A DNA stretch of 64,000 nt from Onthophagus taurus (Eukaryota; Arthropoda; Insecta; Coleoptera; Scarabaeidae), in NCBI RefSeq assembly GCF_036711975.1, contig NC_091967.1, forward strand, positions 8,494,001 to 8,558,000, given 5' to 3'. The notes under the pieces were generated by a model, which saw nothing but the letters and a program-made list of their open reading frames with translations, did no database searches and was not told the origin of the DNA. Both the position numbers and the translations under genes were made by a program. Numbering within the stretch: the stretch's first letter is position 1; every line of letters starts with the position of its first letter. Positions 21,935 to 33,695 of the stretch are shown here, piece by piece.

Positions 21935-24900
21935 TTACATTCCTATTTGTGAAGATAACTTGGATAACTCTTCCATTCGTTTAAAATGTTTATCAATGGT
22001 TGAAATCGGCTTTGGATATAAATCGAAAACACCTACATTTACCGCATAAGATCCGTTTGACGATTCCAAAATATATCTTTGATCTAACGTTACAGATGTT
22101 CTATAAAAAAAATCAATCATTATTTTATCAAAATAATTTTATTTAAATTACTTACTTTAAATCAATCATTTTTCGATAAGTCAACATAAACGAACAATCA
22201 TTCGCTACAGACGCAATTAAATACGGAGTTAATTCTAATTCGTTAAAATCTTTACCGTTTTCTTCTTCATTAACACACAAAAAATCTTTCTTCCTTTCAA
22301 TTTCATTTAATAACGTTTTAACATAATTGCTTTTATTCCCCAATTTCATACGATCTTTCAATTCTTTATAATAACTAATCCCCATCGAATCTAATTTTTG
22401 TACACGTAATATTCTTTCTAAAATACAACCTTCCGGAAGATCGCCACAATTTGGATCCATTTCTTTTCGATTCGAGTTAAAAATACACGATGAACGTTTT
22501 ATATCAATACTTTTTATTAACGTTTTATAAATTATTTCGAGGAATTCCTCCATTAAATTATAATTTGACGACGACTCTTTGTTATGATGGAGCCAATCTT
22601 TTAAGAGATCTATTAAATTATCTTCGTTACTTTGTTCACCGTAAACTTGTACTCCATTTCGAAATATTTTAAAATTATTTTGCGGATCGGTTATTAGAGA
22701 TTTAATTGATTTTATCATTCGATGTTTTTCACCCGAAAATAAATCTAATGGGCAGTAATTACTTATTTTTTTTATTTGTCCTTGAGACAACTACAAAGAA
22801 ATATAGTATTAATTAAATAATTTAATAAAAATTGACAATAATTTTTATACTCTATTTTTTAATACAGAGAAGTGTTTTCAAATTGAAGCGCCAAAAAGAA
22901 GGGTTGTTATTGGTCAGTTTTAAGCAAAAATTACACTAGGAAAATTCGAGATTTGACCGAGAACTAGAAACATTTGGGTTTAACCACACGTCTCTCAAGA
23001 CGGCTAAACCCGAATGATTCTAGTTCTAGGTCTTGTGTTAGTTCTAGTGCTAGTGTAAAACTAGAACTAACACTAGATCTAGAACTAGAAAGTACAGACT
23101 ACAGTTTACTTAAAATCTTCTCTGGTTTTAAAACTCCCGCCAAAAAATAGCTTTGAGAAATTACACTGTGTAAACGTGACTTTTTATTTTACTCCTCTAC
23201 ATTAAAAAATAGAGTATAGTTAATTTTGACAGATGATTTTTAACCTAAAAAACTGTCAATATTGAGGTTATGTTTATGTTTATATGCACCGAATTTAGTT
23301 AAAATCGAAAAAAATAAGTTTATGAAGTATAATTAATAAACTTATTTTGTTTATTTAAATACAGTTATTAATAAAATTTTAATCAATTAATTAATTTTGT
23401 TGCACAATTTCGCTCAAATATATTATGAATGAAAACCTGTATTATCGACATTTTTGTATTACACTTTCTCCGCTAGATGGAGAATTTCATTTATACATTA
23501 AATTATTATTAATAATTTTTTAATCAATTTTAAATTATCTTACCTTTAAGTACTGATTTTGGCAAAATTTACATTTTTCCAAAGGATTTCTATTAGCAAT
23601 CCATCCCTGTTTTGGTTTAATTTCAACGGAATAAGTAGCCCCAATTAATCCATAAGAGTCTAAATGTTTGGGCAGGAAGGCAAAATCCGTTAAAAATGTT
23701 GCTTTTCCAAATTTTAATTTCTTGTGTTTCCTGTAATCTAAACGAAAACAAAATAAATCAAGAACGTTCTAATCAAAAAAGTTGTCAAAAATAGTTAAAA
23801 TTCGTCGTTATGACTAAAAAAAAATATTAATAGAAAATGAAAGTGAACAAACATTGTTATTCACAAAAACACAATAAATTTAAATGTTTATTGAATAAAT
23901 CTCCGTGTGTACTCGCCGAGAAATTAACGAAAAATCAGAGCAAATTGATATCGTTGGAAAGACTTAAAGCTGCGGTTCAACAAAAACTGGATAAATCTTG
24001 CGAGAATTTAGCAAAAATCGATGAGAAATTGACCAGAACGAAAATGAGAGCAAAACACGTCGAGGACGAAAATTTTATTAAATGTCTTCATTGTAACTTA
24101 TGGCGGGATATTGATGCGTTAAAACGACGAAAAAGATCTTGCGAATTGCAAGCGGTTGAATGCAGAGAGGATATGTATCAAAAATTTGCTGCTTTGAAAA
24201 AAATTTCCATCCCAATTTATCGGAAAAAAAGTAATCGAAAATGTTGTAAGACAATAAAATGCGAAAAAAAGTTGTATTGATGAATAAATTTATTTATTTC
24301 TAACGATTTTTGAGTAATAACATTTTCATCGAAATTTGAAAAAAGATCCAAAACAATAATATTGTTCTCATAAATATAAACATGTATTAGACACAACATA
24401 AAAAATGCTGACTAAATTGATCAGAAAGAAATAAATAGAAAGAGAAAGATGTTAATTTAATGTTTGAATACAATCGAACCATTTAATCTTCGTTCGCCGT
24501 TAGTTTCGAGAGTTGTTGAGGTGGGGCTTAAATATTAAAGAGTAACGAGATAATGTTGGTGTCAGGTAACAGTGGCGAGACAAACAGATATCAAACGTCT
24601 GGGATTCGAGACTCCTTTTTTTGCTTTGTTGAGAAAGGAGTTCTTATCGAATTTCCAGACAATGGTCCCCTTTTACCGGAGACCGGTTTGTGAACTCTTT
24701 GAAAAGAAAAATGAATACGAACACTATCTCGTCGCACGTGGACAAGAAAGGTTGATGACTCAAAAAATGTTTAACTCACATTAAATATTTAATAGCTTTT
24801 TATTTTTGAATTTTTACTATGTCATTCAATATCAGTTAAATTTCTAAGTAATAAGTCAAAATCACACTTCAATGTTAACATATTATTTGGACATCTAAAA

Positions 24901-27900
24901 GGAATCAAAAACGCAAAAACTTTTCTAGTATCAGGTAACAAACTTGAATGAACATGATACCATCAAGGTGAGAATATAAGTTTGTTATAATAAAAATAAA
25001 TCAAGGGAAAAATACAATCGGGTAATTAGCTTGGTTATGGTGTAAAGGAACACGGCCTTGGTGGTTAAACTTTTTTTATTTGTATATTCAGGGTTGCTAT
25101 AAACACTGCAAAACTTCCTGATTTGTAAAAATATCACGCAGGTGCGAAAGCTCACGACTAGTGAGATTATTAATATCTCAAATTACCATATTATATTATT
25201 TGACAATTTAAATTGGTCAAAATACATTTCAGAACAAATACCGCTGGTAACTGAAATAGAAAACAAATAACTGCGCTGGTATGGACACATAGTCAGAATG
25301 CCAGAAGAGAGAATTCCCAGAAGAGTACCTAATAGAAATGGGAATAGATGGAAAACGAAGGAGAGGAGAAAATAGGGCACAAGAGAGGAGGAACAACACC
25401 AAAGCTGTGATGGCATCTAGGGGAAATGATAAAGTAGTGGTGGAACGGATATCCGGAAACTATCCCGCTTTGGCAGGATATTAAAAATCTATTACTTAGT
25501 ACTCCACCATTCACAGGAATTAGTATCTCTTTTAGGTATTGGACCCTGCAGATAATAATCAAGTTGAACGCTATGGACCTTTACATTAAAATGATTTGTT
25601 ATTGTCAGGACATTTAAATTGGAATGTTTTCTATCTCTTTTCAAAACTAGAGTTTTCCACTCTAGCGTCGCATCTTGTTTACTCTTTAATCTTTGATATT
25701 GCTGTGATAAGTGCATATTGCAAAATGTGCAAAGTTTGGGATAAAAAGGAAGGGAAAAATGATGATTTAGGTATTTTCAAGCTGGAATGTTACTGTCTTT
25801 GCGGTTATTAATCACTAAACTGTCAAATTGAAGCTTTTATAATCATTCTCGCCAAAAGTCAAAATGGGTTCCAAGTCACAAAGATATTGTGAGTAATGAA
25901 AAGATGGACAAGCTGGCTAAAGAGGTAGCGAGGACATCCTTTATTGGAACCTAATCCGGTTGTGGACTATAAAAAAGCCACTTCAAAGTTTTCAAACAGG
26001 TGATTGACTCAAGAATAGCTTTTCGCTGGAAAGATCATTAAGACACAAACAGGCGAAAAGTGGTTTCATCTCTCAGCAAAACGGAATTAAGGGCGCCCTC
26101 AGGTTTCCTGACTCCACACGACCTTAAATTATCATCTCTTCAACATTGGACAAGCTGAGAATCAAACTTGTCGATTTTGCAACGACAACTCAAAAACTGT
26201 GCTGAACATATTCTGTGTGACTGAGTTTATCTGATACCTACGGACATAAAGGAGCAAGACTTGTGAGCAATACTAAGGTTCATTAATAACTTAAATCTAC
26301 CCAAACATCTGATTAGTAAGTTATTTTTTAGTAGATCTTCATAAATTGCCAAAATATGTTTTCGTATATCTAATTAGAGTGGTAGAAGATGTAACATTAA
26401 ATGGGCAGATCCAATTGATTTAATCGAAGAAAGCGCCCCAGAAAAATGAGTTATTGCAGCGAAATTTCGCTTTATTTATTTTAGTATCACATTTAAGAAT
26501 ACTTTTAAGAATGTTGCATAACGCATTCAAATAATTATATCTTTACAAATTTTTGTTTTCTAATTTTTTGTCCTATTTATGAGGAGTGAGATTAAAAATT
26601 ACGTAACTTTCGAATAGATATATAATTGCGGGACGCAAGCATGAAATGTATGTTTTTAGATTAAAGTAAACCGCGGCGGGGCCACCAACATCGCGATTTC
26701 ATAATTGCCCCCCTTCGTATCCTGTTATTTTATTTCATTTTTTTTTCGTTGAACTCTCACGCGGCCCCCCCAGGGGACGTTTCCTGCGAAAAACACGTCG
26801 TGGCGCCTGATGTGTTACGCAAATATTGACAGAGAAGCAATCTCCTTCTCTATCAGAGAATGGAGTTTTTTTTATGATAATACACTCGAGATTTTTTTAC
26901 AACAAAAAAGTCGATTGCAGGTGTAATGACTAAACCAAAAAAAAATTATTTACATATTTTAACAATTACGTTGCTATATTATGGATTTTTCATGTTCAAT
27001 ATCATTTTCTACGTATTAATTTTTATCTCTACAACCGTATTCTTCTCCAACAATTTTAGATAAACCGAAAAATCCCCTTGATTTCTTTTTAATAAAATGA
27101 TTCAAATTTAACGTTGTTTTGTATGTTTCGTTGAATGAAACTTATCAAATAAATAAAAAAAGCGATAAATAAATTCTCGAATTTTTTTCAATTCGTCCAT
27201 TTATTGCTCACCGAAAAAAAAACCTTGAAAAGATAGCAAAACGTTTTCGACTACAGGAATTTGGTATGATTTCGGTGACGTAATGATAATAATTGATACA
27301 GGTTATATTTATAAATTAAATTAATATAATCATCGTAAATCACAACAAAAATTAAAATATAATCACTTAAATACTTATTAATGTTTATTTAAGCGAAATA
27401 ATAATGTAATTTTCCAATGTTTATATGAAAATATGTTTATAACGTTATAACCGCATTTAACAAACAGGATAAAGTAAATAAAAATAAAAATAAGTAGAAA
27501 CAGGGAAGCCTTTCTAAAATATCTTTCCATTACAAGTTAATATAATAATTCCGGTTCAGTTCAATTTATTAATAAAGAACGTGTTCATTTCTATTTTTAT
27601 TATATAACCCCAATAATCTTTATTATAATTTTTTATATTTGCTTTTTTGTATAAACGGAATCATCGTCCAGGTGTTAAAGAAGTTTCAAACCCACACACG
27701 CATAAAAAGAACACCTGGTCGAGGTAGTGACGGGATTCCCAGCTTCCCAGTGTCTCCAACCGTTCTTTTATTGCCGTCTTATTGAACGGACAAAACGGCA
27801 AAGAATACTCAATGAACCGAAGAAGATTTTAACGGCGAAAGAGCCGTTTCGAAAGACTTTCACTTTCTCATTTAGAAATCGGTGACCGTATATTTTTGAA

Positions 27901-30900
27901 TGAGAACCATGAACTTGACCTTCTCGAATTCATTGATAATAAAAAAAGACATAAAAAATAAATTTATTAGATCTTCTTAATTGAGTTAGATCATCATTTG
28001 TGAATAATTTTTTTATGTGCTTCCTCAAGATCCAAATTGTTATTGTATCCAAAAAGAAGATAATCTTAAAAAAATTGAAAATAACGAAATACTTGGACGA
28101 TATTTGCTTGGGATTTTGAATAGAGGATTGTGAAGTTAGACACAAACGTTTTAATTCCATGGAAAAATCTGTTTTCAATTTGATTTACGCACAAATATTT
28201 TGATGTTGTTATATATTTGGACTATTTTTTTTTGACGAAGAGGTTATAAAGCTTATCTTATGTAGTAAATTTGACCGAAAAATGATGTAAATAACGAAAC
28301 TTTCCTAAAGGTTGCGTTAAAATGGCGGATAATAGCGAATAAAATTAATTTGACGTTTACAAAGTGAGCTTAGGTTTTATCTTTATATATAATCACGTGG
28401 GAAATTAAAAATCCTTTAATTTGAGTCCAAACACGACCCAATTATCTTAAAAAACACCTGAGATATCCCACATTTAATTTTGACATAACCTCAAAAAAGT
28501 TACAACCGGAAGTTGGTGGTATATGTTGTTTTTTTTTAAGATAACTCGACCGAGTTTAGGCTCATTTTAAAGGGAATTTAATTAAGATTACGAATACGAT
28601 GTTAGATTAATCAAATTCGATAGTAATAAAACCAAAATGGAAGATGATTTAAGAAAAATGATTCGATTTCAACGAAATTAAATTCTCCGGGTATTTTTAG
28701 ATCTAGAAACAAAGAATTTTATTATTATTTAATTAAAATTATTAATCAAGATGGCGAAAAATATCAAACAATATCAATTTGACGTTTACAAAGTGAGGTT
28801 AGGTTCTTTTCTTATTCATAATCGGATGGAGAATTAAAAATCTCTTAAATCGAGTTCAAACACGATCCAATTATCTTAAAAAACACCCGCGATATCTCAC
28901 ATTTAATTTTGACATAACCTCAAAAAAGTGACAATCAGAAGTTTGTTATCTTTTAAGATAACTCCATCGAGTTTGGGCTCGTTTTAAAGAGAATTTAATG
29001 TAGATCACGAATACGATGTTGGATTAATCAAATTCGATAATAATAAGAACAAAATGGCGGATTATAAAGAAACAATGATTCGATCTTAACGAAATAAGTT
29101 TTTCGTTATTATTTATAAAATATCAGTATGTTGCATATTTTTATTCAATTAAAACTAGAACTAACACTAGAACTAGAATCATTCGGGTTTAGCCGTCTTT
29201 AGAGACGTGCGGCTAAACCCAAATGATTCTAATTCTAAGTATAGTGTTAGTTCTAGTGATAGTGCTAGTGTAAAACTAGAACTAATATTAGACTTAGAAC
29301 TAGAAACATTCGGGTTTAGCCGTCTTAAGAGACGTGCGGCTAAACCCACATGTTTCTAGTTTTAATGTTAGGTGTAGTGATAGTACAAGTGTAAAACTAG
29401 AACTAACATTACACCAAGAACTACAATCCTTTGCATTACATTTGCATTACCACATTGATGCCAACACGAAGTACAACGTCCTGAAAACAGAGCAGACGAT
29501 CAAATAATTGTTGCTACGTCAGAAGATAACCTTCACAAAGCCGTATACTTGCTCAATAGCATAAGTAGATATTACAACTGGGAAATCTTTAAGACAAAAA
29601 TAATGGCATACACAAATTGACAATCTACACAAGAATGTGTGGACCCTGATGTATGGCAGCGAACCATAGATGACAAGGAAAAAGGACATAAGCAAGATAG
29701 AGTCCGGGTAAGTGCAGTTTCTAAGAGCGACCAAGGGCTGAAATAGCTTGGAACTTGAAATTTTCGCAGTTAACGATAAAATCAAAGAATACAAATAGAA
29801 TTGAATACTAAAATTGGCACTCCAGTATAAACGAAGAGGAAGACGATCAGTGGGACGCCCGAGAAAGAGGTGGTCTGAAGGATGAGTACAAATCAACAAG
29901 GCCTAAACCTAAACGAGGACGAAGTACATCACTTGACGCCATTTTTATTACTGTGCTTCTTACTGGCGCCAAAAATCCATGCATGTGGAAACTTAGCTTA
30001 AGTCACCATAAAATTTGCTAAATGTTAGTGAAAACCGCATCTCGACATCTCCATCCGTTCTCGAATTATAGAAGAAAATGTTAAAAACTCAAATGCCTTC
30101 AATCGGACCCAATTACCATATCAAGAAAAAAAAATCAAATCATAGCCATGATAACTGTAAACATGTTATTTACTAACGCAGAAGCGTATGATATATTACG
30201 GATTTATTTTCAATGTTACAAAAATGCTGCAATTGCGTTGCGAAAATATGCAATGCAATTTCCACAAAGAAAATATTTTTCTCGACAAGTGTTTTCAAGA
30301 TTGGCAAAGCGATTACGGGAAAATGGCAATTTGCAGCCCATTTAGACATCTGTAAAATTCGTAGAACACATTGAGGAAAAAAAAATTGGGAATCCCGAAA
30401 ACAATTGTCCACAAGATTCTTCAAGATAATAATATGCATCTCTACCACATTGTTTTATACAAACACAAATATTACGGGAGCATCTTTCAATAGTGCACGT
30501 GGTGTAAATTTGCTTTATTGGTTTAAACGTATGGTGTGTAGAATGTATGTTACTTTATGGCAGTTACACCTAGCTTCAGAATTACTTCAAAGACGTCGGC
30601 CGCCCCAAGAATCATGAACAATACTTATAGCGAGAGATACTTATAGGAGATTCTTTCCGTTGATATAAAAATTAATCTCGGCAGACTTCAAAAACGTCGT
30701 CTGCTTCAAGTATCACGAACAGATGACGACCGACGTCTTTGAAGCTGGCCGCCCCAAATATCCCGAACAATAATTATGGGGGCCGACGTCTTCGAAGTCT
30801 TGTGTAGTTCAGAAGAATTTTACTAGCAGCGGCATTTCTTTGTCAGAAAACACATGTTCTCGACACTGTAGGAGTAAATAAGTTTGTGCCAAAGAAATTT

Positions 30901-32412
30901 AGGAACACAAAATTAAAGAGAGGAGAAATTATAACGAAAGAAGACAAAAACGGTACAAAAATAATAAACAAAACCCACTTCCGATTAGAATTCCGTGAAA
31001 ATTTGATCCCAACTAAAAGTAATGTAAGAATCTAAGAAAAAAAGAAGATGTGCGATAAAAAAATCTTTGTGTTTATAAGAACACATCTTCTTTAAGACGC
31101 CTTTTGATTAATAAGAAATGCTCAATACGATTTATAAACGACCCATTATAACCGCTCGATGTTGCTCAATTACCCCGTTTCTATTTTTACACTAGAAATT
31201 TATTACAATTGAGCTTATATTATTATCTTAATCACTTTGCTGTAGTAGTAGCAGTATCGTTATCGGAAATTCAGTTCGAAATTATCAACTTTTATTATGA
31301 ATGGTGTAAAAGTAAAGAGGTTTATCTCAATTAAGTTGAAATTTTATTGTGAAATTGTTTTCCTTCTTTTTTTTTATAAAAAATAAAAAGATGAGTAATC
31401 CAATTTTAGCAATAAATATAGAAACCGAAAATTTAACCGCATATACGTTACAAAATAGGCAATAACCAAATAAAACGATGACTAACAGTTTAGGTTAAAC
31501 ACAAATAAAAATTATATTCACATTTTATGATTTAATTGCATTAAAAAAAAACGTGAATAAACTAATTTTGAACATGTGAAGTTCTATTTTTATTCGTCAT
31601 CATCGTCTAATGTAACGTCTGGACTTAAATACACATGAAATTGTAGCAAATTTGAAGGATATACCCGTATTTTACGAGTTTCAATTTTAATTGGGATCCC
31701 GAATGAAAGTGGAAAGAAATGTTTTGAGTTGCTATAATTAAACTTATGCGTCGTCTACTGTCTAGACAACTTTTTTATTTTATTTTAAGGTTATTTCCGG
31801 ATTTTCCTTTTTTTTATTTCAAAAGGAAAAATTTTCTACCTAAAAATAAAATAAAAACGGTTAAGAAAATTATGACTCAAAATTATTTCCTGGTGTTCAC
31901 AAAATTTCCCAAACCTATCAGCATGGTTTTTCCGCGAAACATTTTAAAACAACGTATTTATCAAGAAAGGAAAAAAATTACTTACTTGGTCTACATTGTT
32001 GCAAAGCTTTATTCAGATCTTCCGTTTGTCTTCTATTAATAATAATAAGAGTAGCGTCACAAACAAAACACCCCATCAATGGGGTCATAACATTTCGATA
32101 AAATTTAATGTCAAGTGATTCTTCAGTTGCCGTTTCTATATCTTCGTTAAGATCTTGATTCAAATAATCCGTAATTAATTCAACGAGCCAATCTATTAAG
32201 GTGGTACGCGATTTTCTTTGAGTCTTTTTAATCCTTAATATCTGTCTTCGATTAGGTAACGAAATAACTAAATTCGCGTTACCTTCGCCTCTATAAATCC
32301 AGTCTTGTTGTTTTATATCTGTAGATCCTTTTATGGGCTGTTGGAAAAATAAGAAACTGAATTTCGCGAAGATTTCTTTTATGTTTCCCAAATTATGAAG
32401 AATTGTAGTCAT
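21935..32412 (-). CDS. IPPK: Inositol-pentakisphosphate 2-kinase
   Basis: Four exons join in phase: 32412-31986, 23737-23544, 22790-22156 and 22100-21935, giving 473 aa (human about 490). The enzyme phosphorylates inositol pentakisphosphate at the 2-position to make phytate (IP6). Exon 1 has the nucleotide-binding start DWIYRGEGNANLVIS. Exon 2 has the family hallmark EIKPKQGW and a CKFCQNQY zinc-type knuckle. Exon 3 opens with NYCPLDLFSG, typical of IPPK, and includes LPEGCILERILRVQ. Exon 4 holds the C-terminal VTLDQRYI...VFDLYPKP region. Junctions are standard (CCAA|GTAAGT, AAG|GTAAGA, AAA|GTAAGT). Intron 1 is 8.2 kb and contains a plus-strand gene and retroelement relics, while the other introns are short. 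The link between exon 1 and exon 2 rests on phase and family order (QCRP|NYRKHKKLKFG), not on a transcript. Confidence 0.9.
22847..23219. mobile_element. MITE with TACTCTATTTTTTAA ends (family A)
   Basis: A 373-bp element in IPPK intron 2, bounded by inverted ends TATACTCTATTTTTTAA and TTAAAAAATAGAGTATA. Just inside the left end is AGAAGTGTTTTCAAATTGAA followed by GCGCCAAAAAGAAGG, shared with the copy at 43835. The interior holds the CTAG-rich hairpin repeat (stem GGGTTTA(A)CC...CGGCTAAACCC). No coding capacity. Confidence 0.75.
23837..24280 (+). CDS. Small intron-nested gene, coiled-coil protein of unknown function
   Basis: A single open frame of 147 codons lies inside IPPK intron 1 on the opposite strand, starting only 100 bases from IPPK exon 2. 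The product is strongly basic. Residues about 30-75 are heptad-like (LTKNQSKLISLERLKAAVQQ and onward), suggesting a coiled coil. A central CLHCNLWRDID and a C-terminal KCC...CEKK give scattered cysteines. The start is the first ATG, in the context GAAAATGAAA. An AATAAA begins four bases after the stop, supporting a compact expressed gene. I do not recognise the family. It could be an insect-specific or recently born gene. Confidence 0.55.
   Translation: MKVNKHCYSQKHNKFKCLLNKSPCVLAEKLTKNQSKLISLERLKAAVQQKLDKSCENLAKIDEKLTRTKMRAKHVEDENFIKCLHCNLWRDIDALKRRKRSCELQAVECREDMYQKFAALKKISIPIYRKKSNRKCCKTIKCEKKLY
24553..24784 (+). CDS. Possible second small nested ORF, uncertain frame
   Basis: Two overlapping plus-strand frames are open here. 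One has no ATG at its start but reads like protein (ETPFFALLRKEFLSNFQTMV, then RRPVCELFEKKNEYEHYLVA), ending before TAAATATTTAATAG. The other starts at an ATG at 24558 and runs about 46 codons. No acceptor with a pyrimidine tract precedes it. It may be an exon of an unknown gene inside IPPK intron 1, a decayed coding relic, or chance. Confidence 0.25.
25250..26240 (+). pseudogene. Non-LTR retrotransposon (LINE) relics
   Basis: Two degraded pieces in IPPK intron 1. At 25265-25400 the plus strand reads LRWYGHIVRMPEERIPRRV, the common C-terminal signature of LINE ORF2 proteins. At 25870-26230 it reads VPSHKDIVSNEKMDKLAKEV, an RNase H-like block. An ENQTCRFCNDNSKTVLNIFC stretch follows, resembling the CCHC-like knuckle that ends Jockey/R1-type ORF2. 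Frameshifts and stops break both. Confidence 0.6.
26241..28319. other. IPPK intron 1, non-coding
   Basis: No gene was supported. A GC-richer patch at about 26680-26820 (with runs such as CGCGGCCCCCCCAGGGG) stands out from the AT-rich background but has no open frame of note. The minus-strand open frame at 27930-28178 is AT-rich and unconvincing. Confidence 0.4.
28320..29110. repeat. Two direct copies of a ~360-bp repeat
   Basis: Unit 1 (about 28320-28690) and unit 2 (about 28749-29110) share GACGTTTACAAAGTGAG-TTAGGTT, CAAACACGA.CCAATTATCT, ATTTAATTTTGACATAACCT and GATTACGAATACGATGTT-like text, in the same orientation. Both units include a variant of the CTCATTTTAAAGG motif that is dispersed elsewhere in the window. 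No coding frame. Confidence 0.75.
29140..29425. repeat. CTAG-rich hairpin repeat, two copies
   Basis: Two near-perfect hairpins (29186-29220 and 29311-29347) with stems GGGTTTAGCCGTCTT and its partner GACGTGCGGCTAAACCC. They are embedded in runs built from AACTAGAACTAACACTAG and its reverse. The same composition appears at 17.45, 22.95, 43.95, 44.75, 48.42 and 53.74 kb. Confidence 0.8.
29440..29910 (+). pseudogene. LINE ORF2 3'-end relic
   Basis: Plus-strand frames broken by stops read IIVATSEDNLHKAVYLLNSI, the segment just after the reverse transcriptase YADD box in many insect LINEs. Further on come DKIKEYK and LALQYKRRGRRSVGRPRKRW, the typical C-terminal tail. It lies in IPPK intron 1. 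The open frame on the minus strand here is a shadow. Confidence 0.65.
30148..30560 (+). pseudogene. Transposase N-terminal relic (DUF4817-type helix-turn-helix)
   Basis: The first 65 codons read MLFTNAEAYDILRIYFQCYK and FSRQVFSRLAKRLRENGNLQ. This matches the N-terminal helix-turn-helix found in many arthropod Tc1/mariner-derived proteins (usual form: E..D....YG.C..N...A...Y...FP.R..P....F..L..RL.E.G). After a stop, HKILQDNNMHLYHIVLYKH and a NLLYWFKRMVC-like piece continue the family pattern in shifted frames. A degraded copy. Confidence 0.55.
30590..30830. repeat. Short GACGTC-rich tandem repeat
   Basis: Imperfect units sharing CTTCAAAGACGTCGGCCGCC, CAAGTATCACGAACA-like spacers and the palindrome GACGTC, at least four times. 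Non-coding. Confidence 0.5.
30831..31985. other. IPPK intron 1, nothing recognised
   Basis: AT-rich intronic sequence up to the donor of IPPK exon 1. The plus-strand open frame at 31746-32039 runs antisense to the start of the intron and exon 1 and has no coding character. Confidence 0.45.
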
Positions 32413-33695
32413 TTTAGTTATCTAAGATTAAAAGAATAAAATAGTTAAGAATTTTTTAGAGGTTATAAAGTTTTTACCGTTTTAATTTTTTCCGTTCTAT
32501 AAAGATAAAAAACACATAATTTAACGATTTTTAATACTGCACTTAAAAACTACTATCACATTTTTAATAGAACGCACGCGAAAACGTTTTCTTTTCAGTT
32601 CTTTAACAGCCACAACAGCTGAACTGAAACTATTTTAATGACAGCTCGCGTTTATATGTGACATTTCATCCGCGGCTAACTTCACAGTACTCCTACCAAT
32701 TCAACAATTAAATTTATTTAAAAAAATATTTTTTTATAAATCTTTATCGCGTCTACCAAAAAATACCGTTTAATTTTGGGTTGCCTTATCTTTGAGATAA
32801 ATTGTAAACACGTTATTTGTTCAATTTTTACGACATTCCCCAATTTTTAATATTTTATACTATATTTAGAATTTATTACTAATTAAATAATGTTATTAAA
32901 TTTAATACATAACAATATTCACTTATTTATTATAAACATAATAAGTAATATTTATTTATATTAAAAATATTTTTTTGATTACTTGCATCATTAGCGCCAT
33001 CTTCAAGCGATCCCTACGATTTAAAATACAGGTAACTGTAATTTTGAAATTATAAAATCTATCTCAAAATCGTATTTTTCGGGTTTTTTGGAATAATTTT
33101 TTGGGAATAAAACCAATGCCTCGATTATTTGAAAAATGTTTATTTTTTGTAATTAATTAATTTTTAATACTGACGAACACAACGTATTTTTTCATTTTTA
33201 ATCTCTTCTTTCAGTTCTTTGAAAGATTTCAAATTTAAAAAATGAGAAAAAAAAATTAAAAGAATCAGATCTACAAAAAGAATCGTTTAATGAGATTTGT
33301 TTTTTTTTGGTATTTACAAAGCAAAACCACAACTGCAAATAAATACAAGTGGAAAAACGTTCACAATGGTTATAACGAAATTAATCTTTAATTGAGATAG
33401 GATAAACTAAACATAAAAAAGAAAATTAGGGGCAATGAAATTATTGATAAATGGAATATCTTTTAATTCTTATAAGGAAGCGGAAGAATCGTCAACCCCT
33501 AAAAAGGGTGATGTTTAATAACTCATTATTTCTTTTTAAATTATTTTTTCCATTTTTGTCATTTTATTTTATATGTATATAAAAAAGAACAAGTCCTAAC
33601 TTAATGTGTGGAACTAAACTACATTTAATATGTTAAGATGAATTTAAACGACCCACCCTCGCTCACTTTCTTTCTCTCACCCTTTACTCGTCTCT
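32413..33695. other. Intergenic between IPPK and the nucleoplasmin-like gene
   Basis: This holds the upstream region of IPPK on the minus strand. A GAAGATGGCGCTAATG string on the minus strand near 32990-33008 echoes the motif repeated next to EEF2KMT. Otherwise very AT-rich, with no gene seen. Confidence 0.5.

Noticed and set aside
31746-32039. Plus-strand open frame of 97 codons
   Set aside because: Overlaps IPPK exon 1 and its donor on the opposite strand and is Phe/Lys-rich like the local AT-rich DNA; IPPK homology explains the region better.
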